The position numbers and the translations under genes were made by a program. Of a stretch of DNA of 64,000 nt, positions 45,781 through 53,562 are shown piece after piece (position 1 is the first letter of the stretch; every line of letters begins with the position of its first letter). The stretch covers positions 2,542,001-2,606,000 of the forward strand of contig OZ257134.1 of the NCBI GenBank assembly GCA_965279065.1, read 5' to 3'. The stretch is from JAKAXS01 sp965279065. Its GTDB lineage: Bacteria; Pseudomonadota; Alphaproteobacteria; Rhizobiales; Hyphomicrobiaceae. Below the pieces are notes generated by a model. It was not told the origin of the DNA, ran no database searches, and saw nothing but the letters and a program-made list of their open reading frames with translations.

Positions 45781-46323
45781 TTACTGGGCGCCCTTGCCGA
45801 GCGAATCCATCATGCCCATCATCTGTTTCATGTTCATCTTGATGCCGCCCGGCATCAGCATGTCGCCCGGCACCATGCCGTCGCCGCACGTCTCGCTTTT
45901 CCAGCGCGCTTTGTGTTCCACATTGGTGTCCGCATCGACGCCCGCAGGGGCGCCTGACATCTTCGCCTTCGTCGTCATCGTGTACTCGGACTGGAAATCG
46001 CCGCTGATCTCGGTGCGCCCCGACACCGTCATGCCGGCCACCTGACACGTGCTGTCGATGACGATCTTCTCGCCCTCACGCGTGATCTTGTGTCCCGGGC
46101 ACATCGACTTCGCCATGCCCGTGCCCATCTCCATCATGCCCTTGTCGGTCGCCGCGTCGAGGCACAGCTGCACCGTCATCGCCGGCATGTCCTTGCTGGC
46201 CTTCATTTCCAGCTCCCACTGCCCGGGCTTGCGTGACGGCCAATCGAACTCCTCGGCCAGGGCGGCCTGGGTCAATCCGCCGCTCAGGCCGCACAAGATG
46301 GCAGTCATCACGAGTCGCTTCAT
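45781..46323 (-). CDS. DUF3617 family exported protein, paralogue
   Basis: A 180-residue protein with a signal peptide (LCGLSGGLTQAALA). It shares PSRKPGQWELEMKA, VQLCLDAATDK, STCQVAGMTVSGRTEISGDF and a Met-rich tail (MKQMMGMMDSLG) with the adjacent downstream gene, which it precedes by 10 bases. ATG 46321-46323 matches the signal peptide; an in-frame extension upstream is less likely. Function unknown; periplasmic location inferred. Confidence 0.78.
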   Translation of the reverse strand: MKRLVMTAILCGLSGGLTQAALAEEFDWPSRKPGQWELEMKASKDMPAMTVQLCLDAATDKGMMEMGTGMAKSMCPGHKITREGEKIVIDSTCQVAGMTVSGRTEISGDFQSEYTMTTKAKMSGAPAGVDADTNVEHKARWKSETCGDGMVPGDMLMPGGIKMNMKQMMGMMDSLGKGAQ

Positions 46324-46643
46324 CGGTCGATGATCCTTGCTGATTGGGGCACACCCGCCGTGCAACCAGAGAAATCAGGCGAAAATGACAACAGCCGGGC
46401 CTGGCCCGGCAGGTTTCGGCACCATGCCATAATGGCTCGGGTGTGAGCCGGCCTGACGTCGGCTGTGCCCGCCCCCTTGCAGCCGCCACACGGCGCCCCA
46501 AATCTTCTTGTTGACGAACGCATTAGAAGACACGGCGCTGATAAAGCCGGGTTGTATAGTGCGCATTACAGTCGCTAGGATGCGGCGGCGAAGGCTGACG
46601 ACGTCAAGTCGCCTCGAAAATCAAAGCTTGGGAGACTTAGTCT
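46324..46643. other. divergent spacer with a perfect hairpin
   Basis: About 320 bases between the DUF3617 pair and a secreted-protein gene. GCCGGGC-CTG-GCCCGGC at 46394-46410 is a perfect 7-bp hairpin. Promoters must lie here; no gene is supported. Confidence 0.4.
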
Positions 46644-47126
46644 GTGCGCACCTTCATGACATTCGCGGCCGCGTTGACCACCTCAGTGATCCTCGTCACC
46701 GGCTCGGCGTCCGCCAAATCCCCCAGCCCGTTCGCCAATCTGGCCGGCAGCTGGAGCGGCGGCGGCACGGCCTCATTCGAGGGCGGCCGCGGCGAACGCC
46801 TGCGCTGTACGGCCAATTATCGTCCCGGCAGCGGCGGCAACACCCTCGCAATGACGATCCGCTGTGCCAATGCCTCGCTCAACGTCCAGCTGAACGGCAA
46901 CCTGCGCTACAACAACGGCCGCGTCAGCGGCAACTGGTCGGAAAGCTCTACGGGTGCCGGTGGGAGTGCCGCTGGACGGGCCGGCCCGTCCAGCCTCCGG
47001 CTTCGCATCGGCGGCGATTTGTCAGGCAACCTGTCGGTCTCCTACTCGGGTTCCAGCCAGTCCGTCTCGATCGCCACCAATAATTCAGCCTTCCGCCGCG
47101 CCAACTTCAACCTGAAGCGGCGTTAA
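46644..47126 (+). CDS. small exported protein, member 1 of a paralogous pair
   Basis: A 160-residue protein with a signal peptide (TSVILVTGSASAK). The mature part is Gly/Ser/Asn-rich with a repeated strand pattern: FANLAGSWSGGGT, GERLRCTANYRPGSGGNTLAM, IRCANASLNVQLNG, VSGNWSESS, SSQSVSIATNNSAF. Two Cys probably form a disulfide. The same pattern occurs in the protein at 47291, so these are paralogues, probably beta-rich. GTG start with a GGGAG site. No known family. Confidence 0.6.
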   Translation: MRTFMTFAAALTTSVILVTGSASAKSPSPFANLAGSWSGGGTASFEGGRGERLRCTANYRPGSGGNTLAMTIRCANASLNVQLNGNLRYNNGRVSGNWSESSTGAGGSAAGRAGPSSLRLRIGGDLSGNLSVSYSGSSQSVSIATNNSAFRRANFNLKRR

Positions 47127-47290
47127 TCCTTTAGCCGTTACGACGCAGACGTGAGTGTTGCGCTCGGGTCACGACCGATCGTAAACAGCACTGCTACACT
47201 GCGCGCGGGTCGTCGGATTCCGCGCGCAGCACGTTGCATCCACAGAGCCGGACACCATCTGGCTATTCGTCTTCGGAGGATTGTTTGGTG

Positions 47291-47773
47291 ATGGCTCTCA
47301 ACTCAGCAAAGGCCCTGATTGCGGCCTCTGCCCTTCTCGTCTCGTTCGCGGCCCCGCCCGCCATGGCCGAGGGCGCATTCGCTAGCTTCAACGGAACTTG
47401 GCGCGGTGCGGGCAACATCACTCTCAGCGGCGGCCAGAAAGAAAAGCTGACCTGCAAGGCGTACTACAACCCCAAGAGCGGCGGCGCGGAACTCGGCATC
47501 GCACTGACGTGCTCATCGCAAGCCAACAAGATTGAGCTGCGGGCCAATCTCAGTTCCTCAGGCGACACGGTCAGTGGCAGCTGGGAGGAGCGCGCCTTCA
47601 ATTCATCGGGTAGCATCGCCGGCAAGGCCAGCGGCAGCAAGCTGAACTTGTCGATTTCCGGCACACTAACCGGCACCATGTCGATCTCGACGGGCGACTC
47701 CAGCCAGTCCGTGAACATTCGCACCGACGGCACGGGCTTCAAGTCCGTCAGCCTGACGCTGTCGAAGACCTAG
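47291..47773 (+). CDS. small exported protein, member 2 of a paralogous pair
   Basis: A 160-residue protein with a signal peptide (LLVSFAAPPAMAEG). Its mature part parallels the upstream gene at 46644: FASFNGTWRGAGN, QKEKLTCKAYYNPKSGGAEL, LTCSSQANKIELRANLS, VSGSWEERA, SSQSVNIRTDGTGF, with the same two Cys. GTG 47288 or TTG 47285 are alternative starts, closer to the GGAGGA ribosome binding site. Function unknown; the fold is probably a beta barrel or lipocalin-like, which is a guess from alternating strand pattern. Confidence 0.6.
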   Translation: MALNSAKALIAASALLVSFAAPPAMAEGAFASFNGTWRGAGNITLSGGQKEKLTCKAYYNPKSGGAELGIALTCSSQANKIELRANLSSSGDTVSGSWEERAFNSSGSIAGKASGSKLNLSISGTLTGTMSISTGDSSQSVNIRTDGTGFKSVSLTLSKT

Positions 47774-47836
47774 AACACAGTAGAGAGTCCCACGGCGCGG
47801 CATCATCTGCTGCGCGATGCCGATACTCTGTCAGTC

Positions 47837-48229
47837 ATGAACCGCGCCGTTGGCGCCAGCCATAGAAAGCCAGTCATGGTTCGGACCTCTTTGATTGCCG
47901 CCGGTCTTGCCACCGCCCTCACGATCTTCGGCGCTCTCGCCCCGGCTGAAGCGACGTTCCGCAACCGCGGCTACAACGGCGGCCGCGATGGCGTCGTCGT
48001 TGCCACCAGCCGCTACGGCAACGGTTCGGTCTCAGGCCCGGTTCGTCAGGCAAAGTTCGGCCTCGAAGTCCGTCTCCCCGGCGGCACCTGGGTCGGCTGC
48101 CGCGCCAGCTGCTCCGAAACGCTGCGCGTCGAAACCGTCGACATCTGGGAAAATGATGGCCGCCTCGTAGGCGCCGGCGACGCCCGCAACGAATGCGGCA
48201 TCTTCGGCTGCCTTGAGCTGCGGCGCTGA
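47837..48229 (+). CDS. small exported protein, unknown
   Basis: A 130-residue protein; starting at the in-frame ATG 47876 it has a standard signal peptide (SLIAAGLATALTIFGALAPA then EATF). The mature part is Gly-rich, with an LEVRLPGGTWVGCRASCSETLR strand region and a Cys pair near the C-terminus (ECGIFGC), giving four Cys. No family recognised. Its stop abuts the stop of the convergent MBL gene. Confidence 0.55.
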   Translation: MNRAVGASHRKPVMVRTSLIAAGLATALTIFGALAPAEATFRNRGYNGGRDGVVVATSRYGNGSVSGPVRQAKFGLEVRLPGGTWVGCRASCSETLRVETVDIWENDGRLVGAGDARNECGIFGCLELRR

Positions 48230-48895
48230 TCAGGCCAGCTCGATCAAAAACGGATTGCTCGCCCGCTCGGCCCCGATCGTGCTCATCGGCCCGTGTCCGC
48301 AAATGAAAGCGATATTGTCGTCGAGCGGCATGATCTTCGTCTTCAGTGACGTCATCAGCGTCTCATGATCGCCGTGCGGCAGATCCGTCCGCCCGACCGA
48401 GCCCCGAAACAGCACGTCACCCATCAACGCAAAACGTTGCGCCTTGTTGAGGAACACGATCGATCCGGGTGAATGCCCGGGACAATGCAACACCTCGAAC
48501 GTGTGTCCGCCCACGCTCACCGTTTCACCCTCGTCGAGCCAGCGGTCGGGACTGACATTGCGCGCTTCCATGCCGTACGCATCGCCCTGCGCTTCGAGAT
48601 TGTCGAGCAACACCTTCTCGGCCTTGTGCGGTCCCTCGATCTTGACCCCCAGGTCGTCGCGCAGATCCGCCGCGCCCCCCGCGTGATCGATATGTCCGTG
48701 CGTCAGCAGGATTTTTTCGACCTTGATCCCGACGTCGTCGATGGCCTTCAGGATGGCATCGAGGTTGCCACCCGGATCGACAACGGCACCCTGCATCGTC
48801 TCGGGATTCCACAGCAGCGTGCAGTTCTGTTGAAATCCTGTCACCGGGATAATCGCAGCCTTCAGACCGACTACTGCCTTCTGTTCATCTGCCAT
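48230..48895 (-). CDS. MBL-fold metallo-hydrolase, glyoxalase II-like (YcbL type)
   Basis: A 221-residue zinc hydrolase with the signature THGHIDHAGG (HxHxDH), CPGHSPGSIVF, GDVLFRGSVGRTDLP and a final CGHGPMSTIG. The short YcbL type lacks the C-terminal glutathione-binding domain of true glyoxalase II. It probably hydrolyses small thioesters. VTGFQQNCTLLWN at the N-terminus is typical. It is monocistronic. Confidence 0.85.
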   Translation of the reverse strand: MADEQKAVVGLKAAIIPVTGFQQNCTLLWNPETMQGAVVDPGGNLDAILKAIDDVGIKVEKILLTHGHIDHAGGAADLRDDLGVKIEGPHKAEKVLLDNLEAQGDAYGMEARNVSPDRWLDEGETVSVGGHTFEVLHCPGHSPGSIVFLNKAQRFALMGDVLFRGSVGRTDLPHGDHETLMTSLKTKIMPLDDNIAFICGHGPMSTIGAERASNPFLIELA

Positions 48896-49103
48896 GATTG
48901 TCGCCGTCTCCTAGCTGTGATGGGCCTCATAGCCTGACCGGCACCTTCTGGCCAGTTCTGCGGATAACGCCCCGTCGACCGCTTCGTTAACAAATAATTA
49001 GGCATTGTGGCGCCAAGATTCCCGCGCGGGGCATGAAGCCACGCAGTCATCGCCGTCTGGCTGGCCATGACGGTCTGTCCGACCCGGCCACAGGCCCCTA
49101 TCG

Positions 49104-50198
49104 ATGATCGTCAATCCGTCGGACACGACCACTCAGGCGCTCCTCCAGGTCCAGCCTCGCCCAATGCCGCCCGTCGTGTCGCCGCCCAATGCCCTGGCCA
49201 CCACGCCGGTCACACCGCCCGTCGCCACCTCTCCGTCACCTGTCGTGACCGCCGACCCACTGACATTGCTGCTGCAGAGCGGCGCCGCCGACCCGCCTGA
49301 GACCCCGCTTCCGTCGGCAGATCTGGCCCGCCGCTATGCCGAGAGCGGGACCTTGACCCAGCGTGCCGCCACCGACGTGGGAGCGAAGGCACCGCAAGGC
49401 AACCTGGCCCCGGCCGACACGGCCATCCTGTCGAATCTCTCTCAGGCCTACCGCCAGACGGCAACCGCAACGCCGTTGCCGCAGCCCGCCAATGTGACAC
49501 GCGAACTGGCCAACGCCCAGATCCCGAACGCTCCCGCCACCGCAGGAAATACCCCCGCGGTCATCATCGTCGATGGTCGTTCGCTCCCGCTCAATCCGGC
49601 GCAAATCGCCAACGTACGCGCCAGCATCGAATCCAGCTTCCGCAAGATCGGCCCTGCGATCGGCGGATCCGACGCCGAAAACCCCACCTTGATGGCGACG
49701 GAAGTCAGCGCCGACGACGTGATCACCAACGCGCACAAAGTCGCCTCCGTAGAAGCCAGCCCGCGGTCCCATATCGGATCGCCCGAACGCCGACCGCTGC
49801 AGAACGAACTCCCCGGCTTCCCCGCCGCACTTGCCGACAACGAGACAGTCGAAGCTGTACAAGCCGTCCGGCAGGACCACCCGGCGCTTTACGAGCCGCA
49901 GCTGATCCTGCCGCGACCGCAAGACCAGACGGTTATCGCTCCCGGCCCGGATCGCGTCCTGCTTGCCGGTCAGCAGCCGGCTGAGACCGCCGGCCAATCC
50001 GCCATCACCGGGATCGCCGTCGCACTGGCCCCCGGCATCACCCGCGACGACGTCACGGCTGAGCTGCATCAGGACGGCTATCGCCTGAGCTTCGCCGGCA
50101 GTGACGACGCAATTCTGCTGCATGCCCGCGCCGGCCTTTCAGCCCAGCTCGTCTTCGCCGACGGGACCAGCATGCGCCTGCAGCTCAACCACGACTGA
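49104..50198 (+). CDS. Pro/Ala-rich hypothetical protein
   Basis: A 364-residue protein I do not recognise. Residues 1-75 are Pro/Thr/Val-rich and disordered (PPVVSPPNALATTPVTPPVA). A middle part contains TPAVIIVDGRSLPLNPAQIA followed by NVRASIESSFRKIG. The C-terminal 50 residues (TAELHQDGYRLSFAGSDDA, LSAQLVFADGTSMRLQLN) look like a small beta domain. No signal peptide. It converges on ctrA and is near a fliJ-like gene; a flagellar or hook-length role is conceivable but unsupported. Confidence 0.5.
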   Translation: MIVNPSDTTTQALLQVQPRPMPPVVSPPNALATTPVTPPVATSPSPVVTADPLTLLLQSGAADPPETPLPSADLARRYAESGTLTQRAATDVGAKAPQGNLAPADTAILSNLSQAYRQTATATPLPQPANVTRELANAQIPNAPATAGNTPAVIIVDGRSLPLNPAQIANVRASIESSFRKIGPAIGGSDAENPTLMATEVSADDVITNAHKVASVEASPRSHIGSPERRPLQNELPGFPAALADNETVEAVQAVRQDHPALYEPQLILPRPQDQTVIAPGPDRVLLAGQQPAETAGQSAITGIAVALAPGITRDDVTAELHQDGYRLSFAGSDDAILLHARAGLSAQLVFADGTSMRLQLNHD

Positions 50199-50228
50199 AG
50201 GCAGAAATCGTTCATCGGCACTTTGCCG

Positions 50229-50258
50229 AAAAAAAATCGGGAGCCAGAGCGGCTCCCG
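50229..50258 (-). terminator. terminator of ctrA
   Basis: On the minus strand CGGGAGCC, loop GCTCT and GGCTCCCG are followed by A and eight T. Strong intrinsic terminator, 34 bases after the stop codon. Confidence 0.9.
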
Positions 50259-50291
50259 AGTTCGATCGTTCATTTTGATTTCTTGCTACTC

Positions 50292-50987
50292 TTAGGCAGC
50301 GACGTGCTCGTCGCCCGGGTTGCGCAACACGTAGCCGCGACCCCAAACCGTTTCGATGTAGTGCTGGCCGCCTGTTGCCGTCTGCAGCTTCTTGCGCAGC
50401 TTGCAGATGAAGACGTCGATGATCTTCAGTTCCGGCTCGTCCATGCCGCCGTACAGATGGTTGAGGAACATTTCCTTCGTGAGCGTCGTGCCCTTGCGAA
50501 GCGAAAGCAGTTCCAGCATCTGGTATTCCTTGCCGGTGAGGTGAACGCGCGATCCGTTGACCTCGACCGTCTTGGTGTCGAGATTGACGCGCAGATCGCC
50601 CGTCTCGATAACCGACTGTGCGTGCCCTTTCGAGCGCCGCACGATGGCGTGAATGCGCGCGACGAGTTCGTCCTTGTGGAACGGCTTCGTCATGTAGTCG
50701 TCCGCCCCGAAACCGAGGCCGCGAACCTTGTCCTCGATCTGGGCCAGGCCCGAGAGGATCAAGATCGGCGTTCCGACCTTTGCAACGCGCAACATCTTCA
50801 GAACTTCATATCCGCTCATGTCCGGCAGATTGATGTCGAGAAGAATGATGTCGTAGTCATAGAGCTTACCGAGGTCGACCCCTTCCTCGCCAAGATCGGT
50901 GGTGTAGACGTTGAAGCCTTCCGACTGCAGCATCAGTTCGATGCTTTGTGCCGTCGCGCTATCGTCTTCAATCAGAAGGACGCGCAT
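50292..50987 (-). CDS. ctrA: cell-cycle master response regulator CtrA
   Basis: A 231-residue OmpR-type regulator nearly identical in its key parts to Caulobacter CtrA. The receiver has RVLLIEDDSATAQSIELML and phosphoacceptor Asp51 in IILLDINLPDMSG. DDYMTKPFHKDE is the receiver end. The DNA-binding domain includes VHLTGKEYQMLELLSLRKG and EMFLNHLYGGMDEPELKIID. It ends in Ala-Ala, the usual ClpXP degradation signal. CtrA activates or represses cell-cycle, flagellar and division genes through TTAA-N7-TTAA sites, two near matches to which occur in its own upstream region. Confidence 0.98.
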   Translation of the reverse strand: MRVLLIEDDSATAQSIELMLQSEGFNVYTTDLGEEGVDLGKLYDYDIILLDINLPDMSGYEVLKMLRVAKVGTPILILSGLAQIEDKVRGLGFGADDYMTKPFHKDELVARIHAIVRRSKGHAQSVIETGDLRVNLDTKTVEVNGSRVHLTGKEYQMLELLSLRKGTTLTKEMFLNHLYGGMDEPELKIIDVFICKLRKKLQTATGGQHYIETVWGRGYVLRNPGDEHVAA

Positions 50988-51210
50988 CTGTTTCCGTTCC
51001 TCGCTTTGCCCTGCCCCGTCGCCAGGTCGCTGCTGCTGCTATCTGCCTTGACACTCGCCCCGGCACAGTCCGCTTGCCCGAAGCTTAATTCCCGTCACAA
51101 AAACTAACCGCCATTCGTTAACAAACACTGATGCCCTATCGGGGACGTGTCACAAAACGGCACTATCGTGGATCGCGAGCCGAATCTGCCCGGACAGACG
51201 TTCCAATTTG

Positions 51211-51225
51211 CTAACGTTTCCTTAC
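51211..51225 (+). promoter_or_regulatory. candidate CtrA box in the ctrA upstream region
   Basis: CTAA-N7-TTAC, two mismatches from TTAA-N7-TTAA, 224 bases upstream of the ctrA start codon. Confidence 0.3.
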
Positions 51226-51451
51226 CTAGGCCTTGCCCGCCAAAGTCGGGCCCACCGCGTGCGGGCCAGGACCTTGACGTCGCATTACTCCGCAGACGCA
51301 AGTTTGCCGCAGGGCGCGCCTACATCCTTAATGTTAGTGATTTACTGAGACGATTCAAGTGGTACCAGTGTTCGGTTAAGATTGGAATCCGGTCTCGCCT
51401 CAAAATCGACGTACCTATGAACGAATTTTTGAAACAGGCCTATGGCGTTGC

Positions 51452-51466
51452 TTTACCGCAACTTAA
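51452..51466 (+). promoter_or_regulatory. candidate CtrA box upstream of fliJ
   Basis: TTTA-N7-TTAA, one mismatch from TTAA-N7-TTAA, 180 bases before the FliJ-like start codon and inside the shared divergent region with ctrA. Confidence 0.35.
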
Positions 51467-51645
51467 TGCGCGTATGACATATTGAGTCTTAAGAGCCGCC
51501 GCACCATTGCCTGCAACGGTGCGTCACCGGTTTTCAGTATGCCGACCGATCCAACCCGGCCACGTCCTTGCCGAAATGGATCGAACTGGCACGAAAATTG
51601 AGTTCTCGCCTAGGCGATGTTCGACTGTGTTGAGGGTATCGAACG

Positions 51646-52026
51646 ATGAAAGCACGAGAAACCGCAATGCGCTTGAAGCGCTTTGAGGCGGACGAGAAGG
51701 CCCGTAAGGCGGCCGATCTCGAGCACATGATCCGCGAGTTTGAAACCATCGCCTCCGATCTCGATCGGCAGATCCAAGCCGAGGAGGATCGCAGCGGGGT
51801 GCGTGATCCGAGCCATTTCGCCTATTCCACATTTGCAAAATCTGCCAGCCAGCGCCGCGATAACCTTCGTGCGTCGGTTGTCGGTCTGCGCGAAAAACTA
51901 CAGGCAGCGATGAAAGAACGCGACGAGGCCGCCGAACAGGCCGTCCAGACCGCGCCGACCCCGCTCCGCGTGTCCGGCCGTCTGCACCGTCGCGGCGATC
52001 GCGCGCCCAGCCCCTCGTTGCGCTGA
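51646..52026 (+). CDS. FliJ-like coiled-coil protein (putative flagellar export chaperone)
   Basis: A 126-residue charged coiled-coil protein: METAMRLKRFEADEKARKAA-like start (MKARETAMRLKRFEADE), LEHMIREFETIASDLDRQIQ, and SHFAYSTFAKSASQRRDNL. Position and pattern match the fliJ gene that lies beside ctrA in many Hyphomicrobiales, where FliJ helps the flagellar type III export ATPase FliI. No fliI gene is within the window, so the assignment rests on synteny and coiled-coil pattern. It is followed by a hairpin. Confidence 0.65.
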   Translation: MKARETAMRLKRFEADEKARKAADLEHMIREFETIASDLDRQIQAEEDRSGVRDPSHFAYSTFAKSASQRRDNLRASVVGLREKLQAAMKERDEAAEQAVQTAPTPLRVSGRLHRRGDRAPSPSLR

Positions 52027-52056
52027 ACCAGTTACATCCTCTGATTCGTCAACAGA

Positions 52057-52087
52057 AAGCCCGCCCGGCAGACACCGCGGCGGGCTT
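52057..52087 (+). terminator. hairpin after the fliJ-like gene
   Basis: AAGCCCGCC and GGCGGGCTT form a perfect 9-bp stem with a 13-base loop; T-run weak. Confidence 0.5.
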
Positions 52088-52184
52088 GCTGCGTCTTGCC
52101 AAGGCCACAGGTCCATGCCAGGGGATCAAGACGTTTGCGCCTGGTCCTGCGGCCGGGGGCTAACCACAACAACCGATCGATGGA

Positions 52185-52844
52185 ATGCACCGCGCCACCG
52201 GCACATCCGTTATTGTGCTCTTCCTCGCAACTCTGCTTCTCCAGGGGTGCTCTTCGTCCATTGTGCCGGGTGAAACCGGCGTTGCAACCACCGCAACGGC
52301 ACCTCCAATCGTGCCGCCGGCCCAGACATCCCAACAGCCCGCAGCGCCGGCCGAAGAGAGCGGCGCCGTCGCGTCCCTTAAGGCCATACTGCCGAAAGGC
52401 GAGCAGATCGTGGGCACCCCGACGGAGTTGTACACGCGCATCGCACGCGGCGCGTTAACATGTTGGTTCGGCGCATCAGGGCCGCTGAAGAGCGGGTACA
52501 TGTATCATGCCGAAGCAGCCCCGCCTTCCAAGGGTGGGCGCTCAGAAATCATAGTCCGCATCAAGGACAAGGACGCCGCCGATCCGCGCTCGCTGCGCGC
52601 CTATCGCGTCTCGATCGCGCCGGGCGAGACCGGCTCCGTGCTTGAAACCGAAAACGTGAAGATACCCGAGCCGCTGGCCACGAGCCTTGGCGCCGACGTG
52701 CGCCGCTGGGCTGCAGATGAGGAGGGGTGCAGCGCAGCAACCGCCACTGGCGACTGGAGCGCCGGAGCCAAACATCCCGAGCAGGAAAAGCCGGCCAAGC
52801 CCGCGAAAAAAACCGCCAAGACGGCCGACAAAAAGAAGAACTAG
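52185..52844 (+). CDS. hypothetical lipoprotein with Lys-rich tail
   Basis: A 219-residue predicted lipoprotein. The signal is SVIVLFLATLLLQGCSSS with lipobox LLQGC (Cys near residue 22). A Pro/Thr/Ala-rich linker follows, then a folded part (LPKGEQIVGTPTELYTRIAR, CWFGASGPLKSGYMYHAEA, RSEIIVRIKDKDAADP) and a Lys/Ala/Pro tail (KPAKPAKKTAKTADKKK). No family is recognised; periplasmic envelope location is inferred. Confidence 0.6.
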   Translation: MHRATGTSVIVLFLATLLLQGCSSSIVPGETGVATTATAPPIVPPAQTSQQPAAPAEESGAVASLKAILPKGEQIVGTPTELYTRIARGALTCWFGASGPLKSGYMYHAEAAPPSKGGRSEIIVRIKDKDAADPRSLRAYRVSIAPGETGSVLETENVKIPEPLATSLGADVRRWAADEEGCSAATATGDWSAGAKHPEQEKPAKPAKKTAKTADKKKN

Positions 52845-52914
52845 CGCCAATGCCTGCACGACCGGGTGTGCTTCCACCACCCAGTCGCACAAGACACAAC
52901 TTTGGCTGGGGAGA

Positions 52915-53205
52915 TCAGCCGCGGTAATCCTGAATGCGCGTTGCGCGCAGGCCGGGAAGGCCGTGCTTGTCGATCGACCGTTGCCAGGACAGAAACTCGT
53001 CCACGGTCAGCTTGTAGCGATCGCACGCCTCTTCGATGCTGAGCAGACCACCGCGCACGGCAGCCACCACTTCCGCCTTGCGGCGAATTACCCAGCGCTT
53101 GGTATCTTTCGGCGGCAGGTCCGCCACGGTGAGCGGACTGCCGTCCGGCCCAATCACGTAGCGCACGCGCGCTCTCATATGCTGCTGTTCGGTCATGATA
53201 CTCAT
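52915..53205 (-). CDS. sciP: CtrA inhibitor SciP (DUF1153)
   Basis: A 96-residue helix-turn-helix protein of the DUF1153 family. RYVIGPDGSPLTVADLPP, RWVIRRKAEVVAAVRGGLLS and EEFLSWQRSI-like EFLSWQRSIDKHGLPGLRAT are the conserved blocks of SciP. In Caulobacter SciP binds CtrA at promoters and prevents RNA polymerase recruitment. ATG 53203-53205 or the internal ATG giving MTEQQHM may start it. A near-consensus CtrA box lies 43 bases upstream, consistent with the known activation of sciP by CtrA. Confidence 0.93.
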   Translation of the reverse strand: MSIMTEQQHMRARVRYVIGPDGSPLTVADLPPKDTKRWVIRRKAEVVAAVRGGLLSIEEACDRYKLTVDEFLSWQRSIDKHGLPGLRATRIQDYRG

Positions 53206-53562
53206 TACACTCTACAGACCCACAACCAAGAAGGTAACCGAATGCTCTTAAAATGCCACTAAGTCATTGAGTAAACATAGCATAAAGCAGTGCCCCAAAA
53301 CATCAAAGTCATTCCATTAACGTTGACGGCTGCCTTGTTGCGGCACAGCGCCATGGTCTAGACATATGTCTGAGCATATTGTGCCCCCACCGAAGGCTTT
53401 GCAGCTGTCGCTTCTGACACTTGTTGCGGCGCAGGCGATGAAGTGCGACAAACAGGCGGTCGCGTCTGGGAAGGGCCCGCGGCAGGATGTACAGGCCGCC
53501 GGCGGAACAATCGCGTTCAGAATCGCGCAGCGGCCGTCGACTCAGCAACGAACTTGGTCCAG
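53206..53562. other. divergent spacer sciP - mnmA
   Basis: About 355 bases; the first 130 are A/T-rich and hold the sciP promoter region and a CtrA box. The rest is GC-rich and may encode an N-terminal extension of mnmA, but the family start argues against it. Confidence 0.45.
53248..53262 (-). promoter_or_regulatory. candidate CtrA box upstream of sciP
   Basis: On the minus strand TTAG-N7-TTAA, a single mismatch from TTAA-N7-TTAA, 43 bases before the sciP start codon, a suitable place for overlap with a -35 element. Confidence 0.5.

Larger units (their letters stand above)
50988..51645. other. ctrA - fliJ divergent regulatory region
   Basis: About 650 bases, A/T-richer than the surroundings, without a credible gene. 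Four GANTC methylation motifs occur (51182, 51352, 51385, 51484). Two near-consensus CtrA boxes are listed separately. Cell-cycle-controlled promoters of ctrA are expected here. Confidence 0.5.

Noticed and set aside
51147..51485. 112-codon plus-strand frame between ctrA and fliJ
   Set aside because: Lies in the A/T-rich regulatory region, no ribosome binding site, no recognisable domain.
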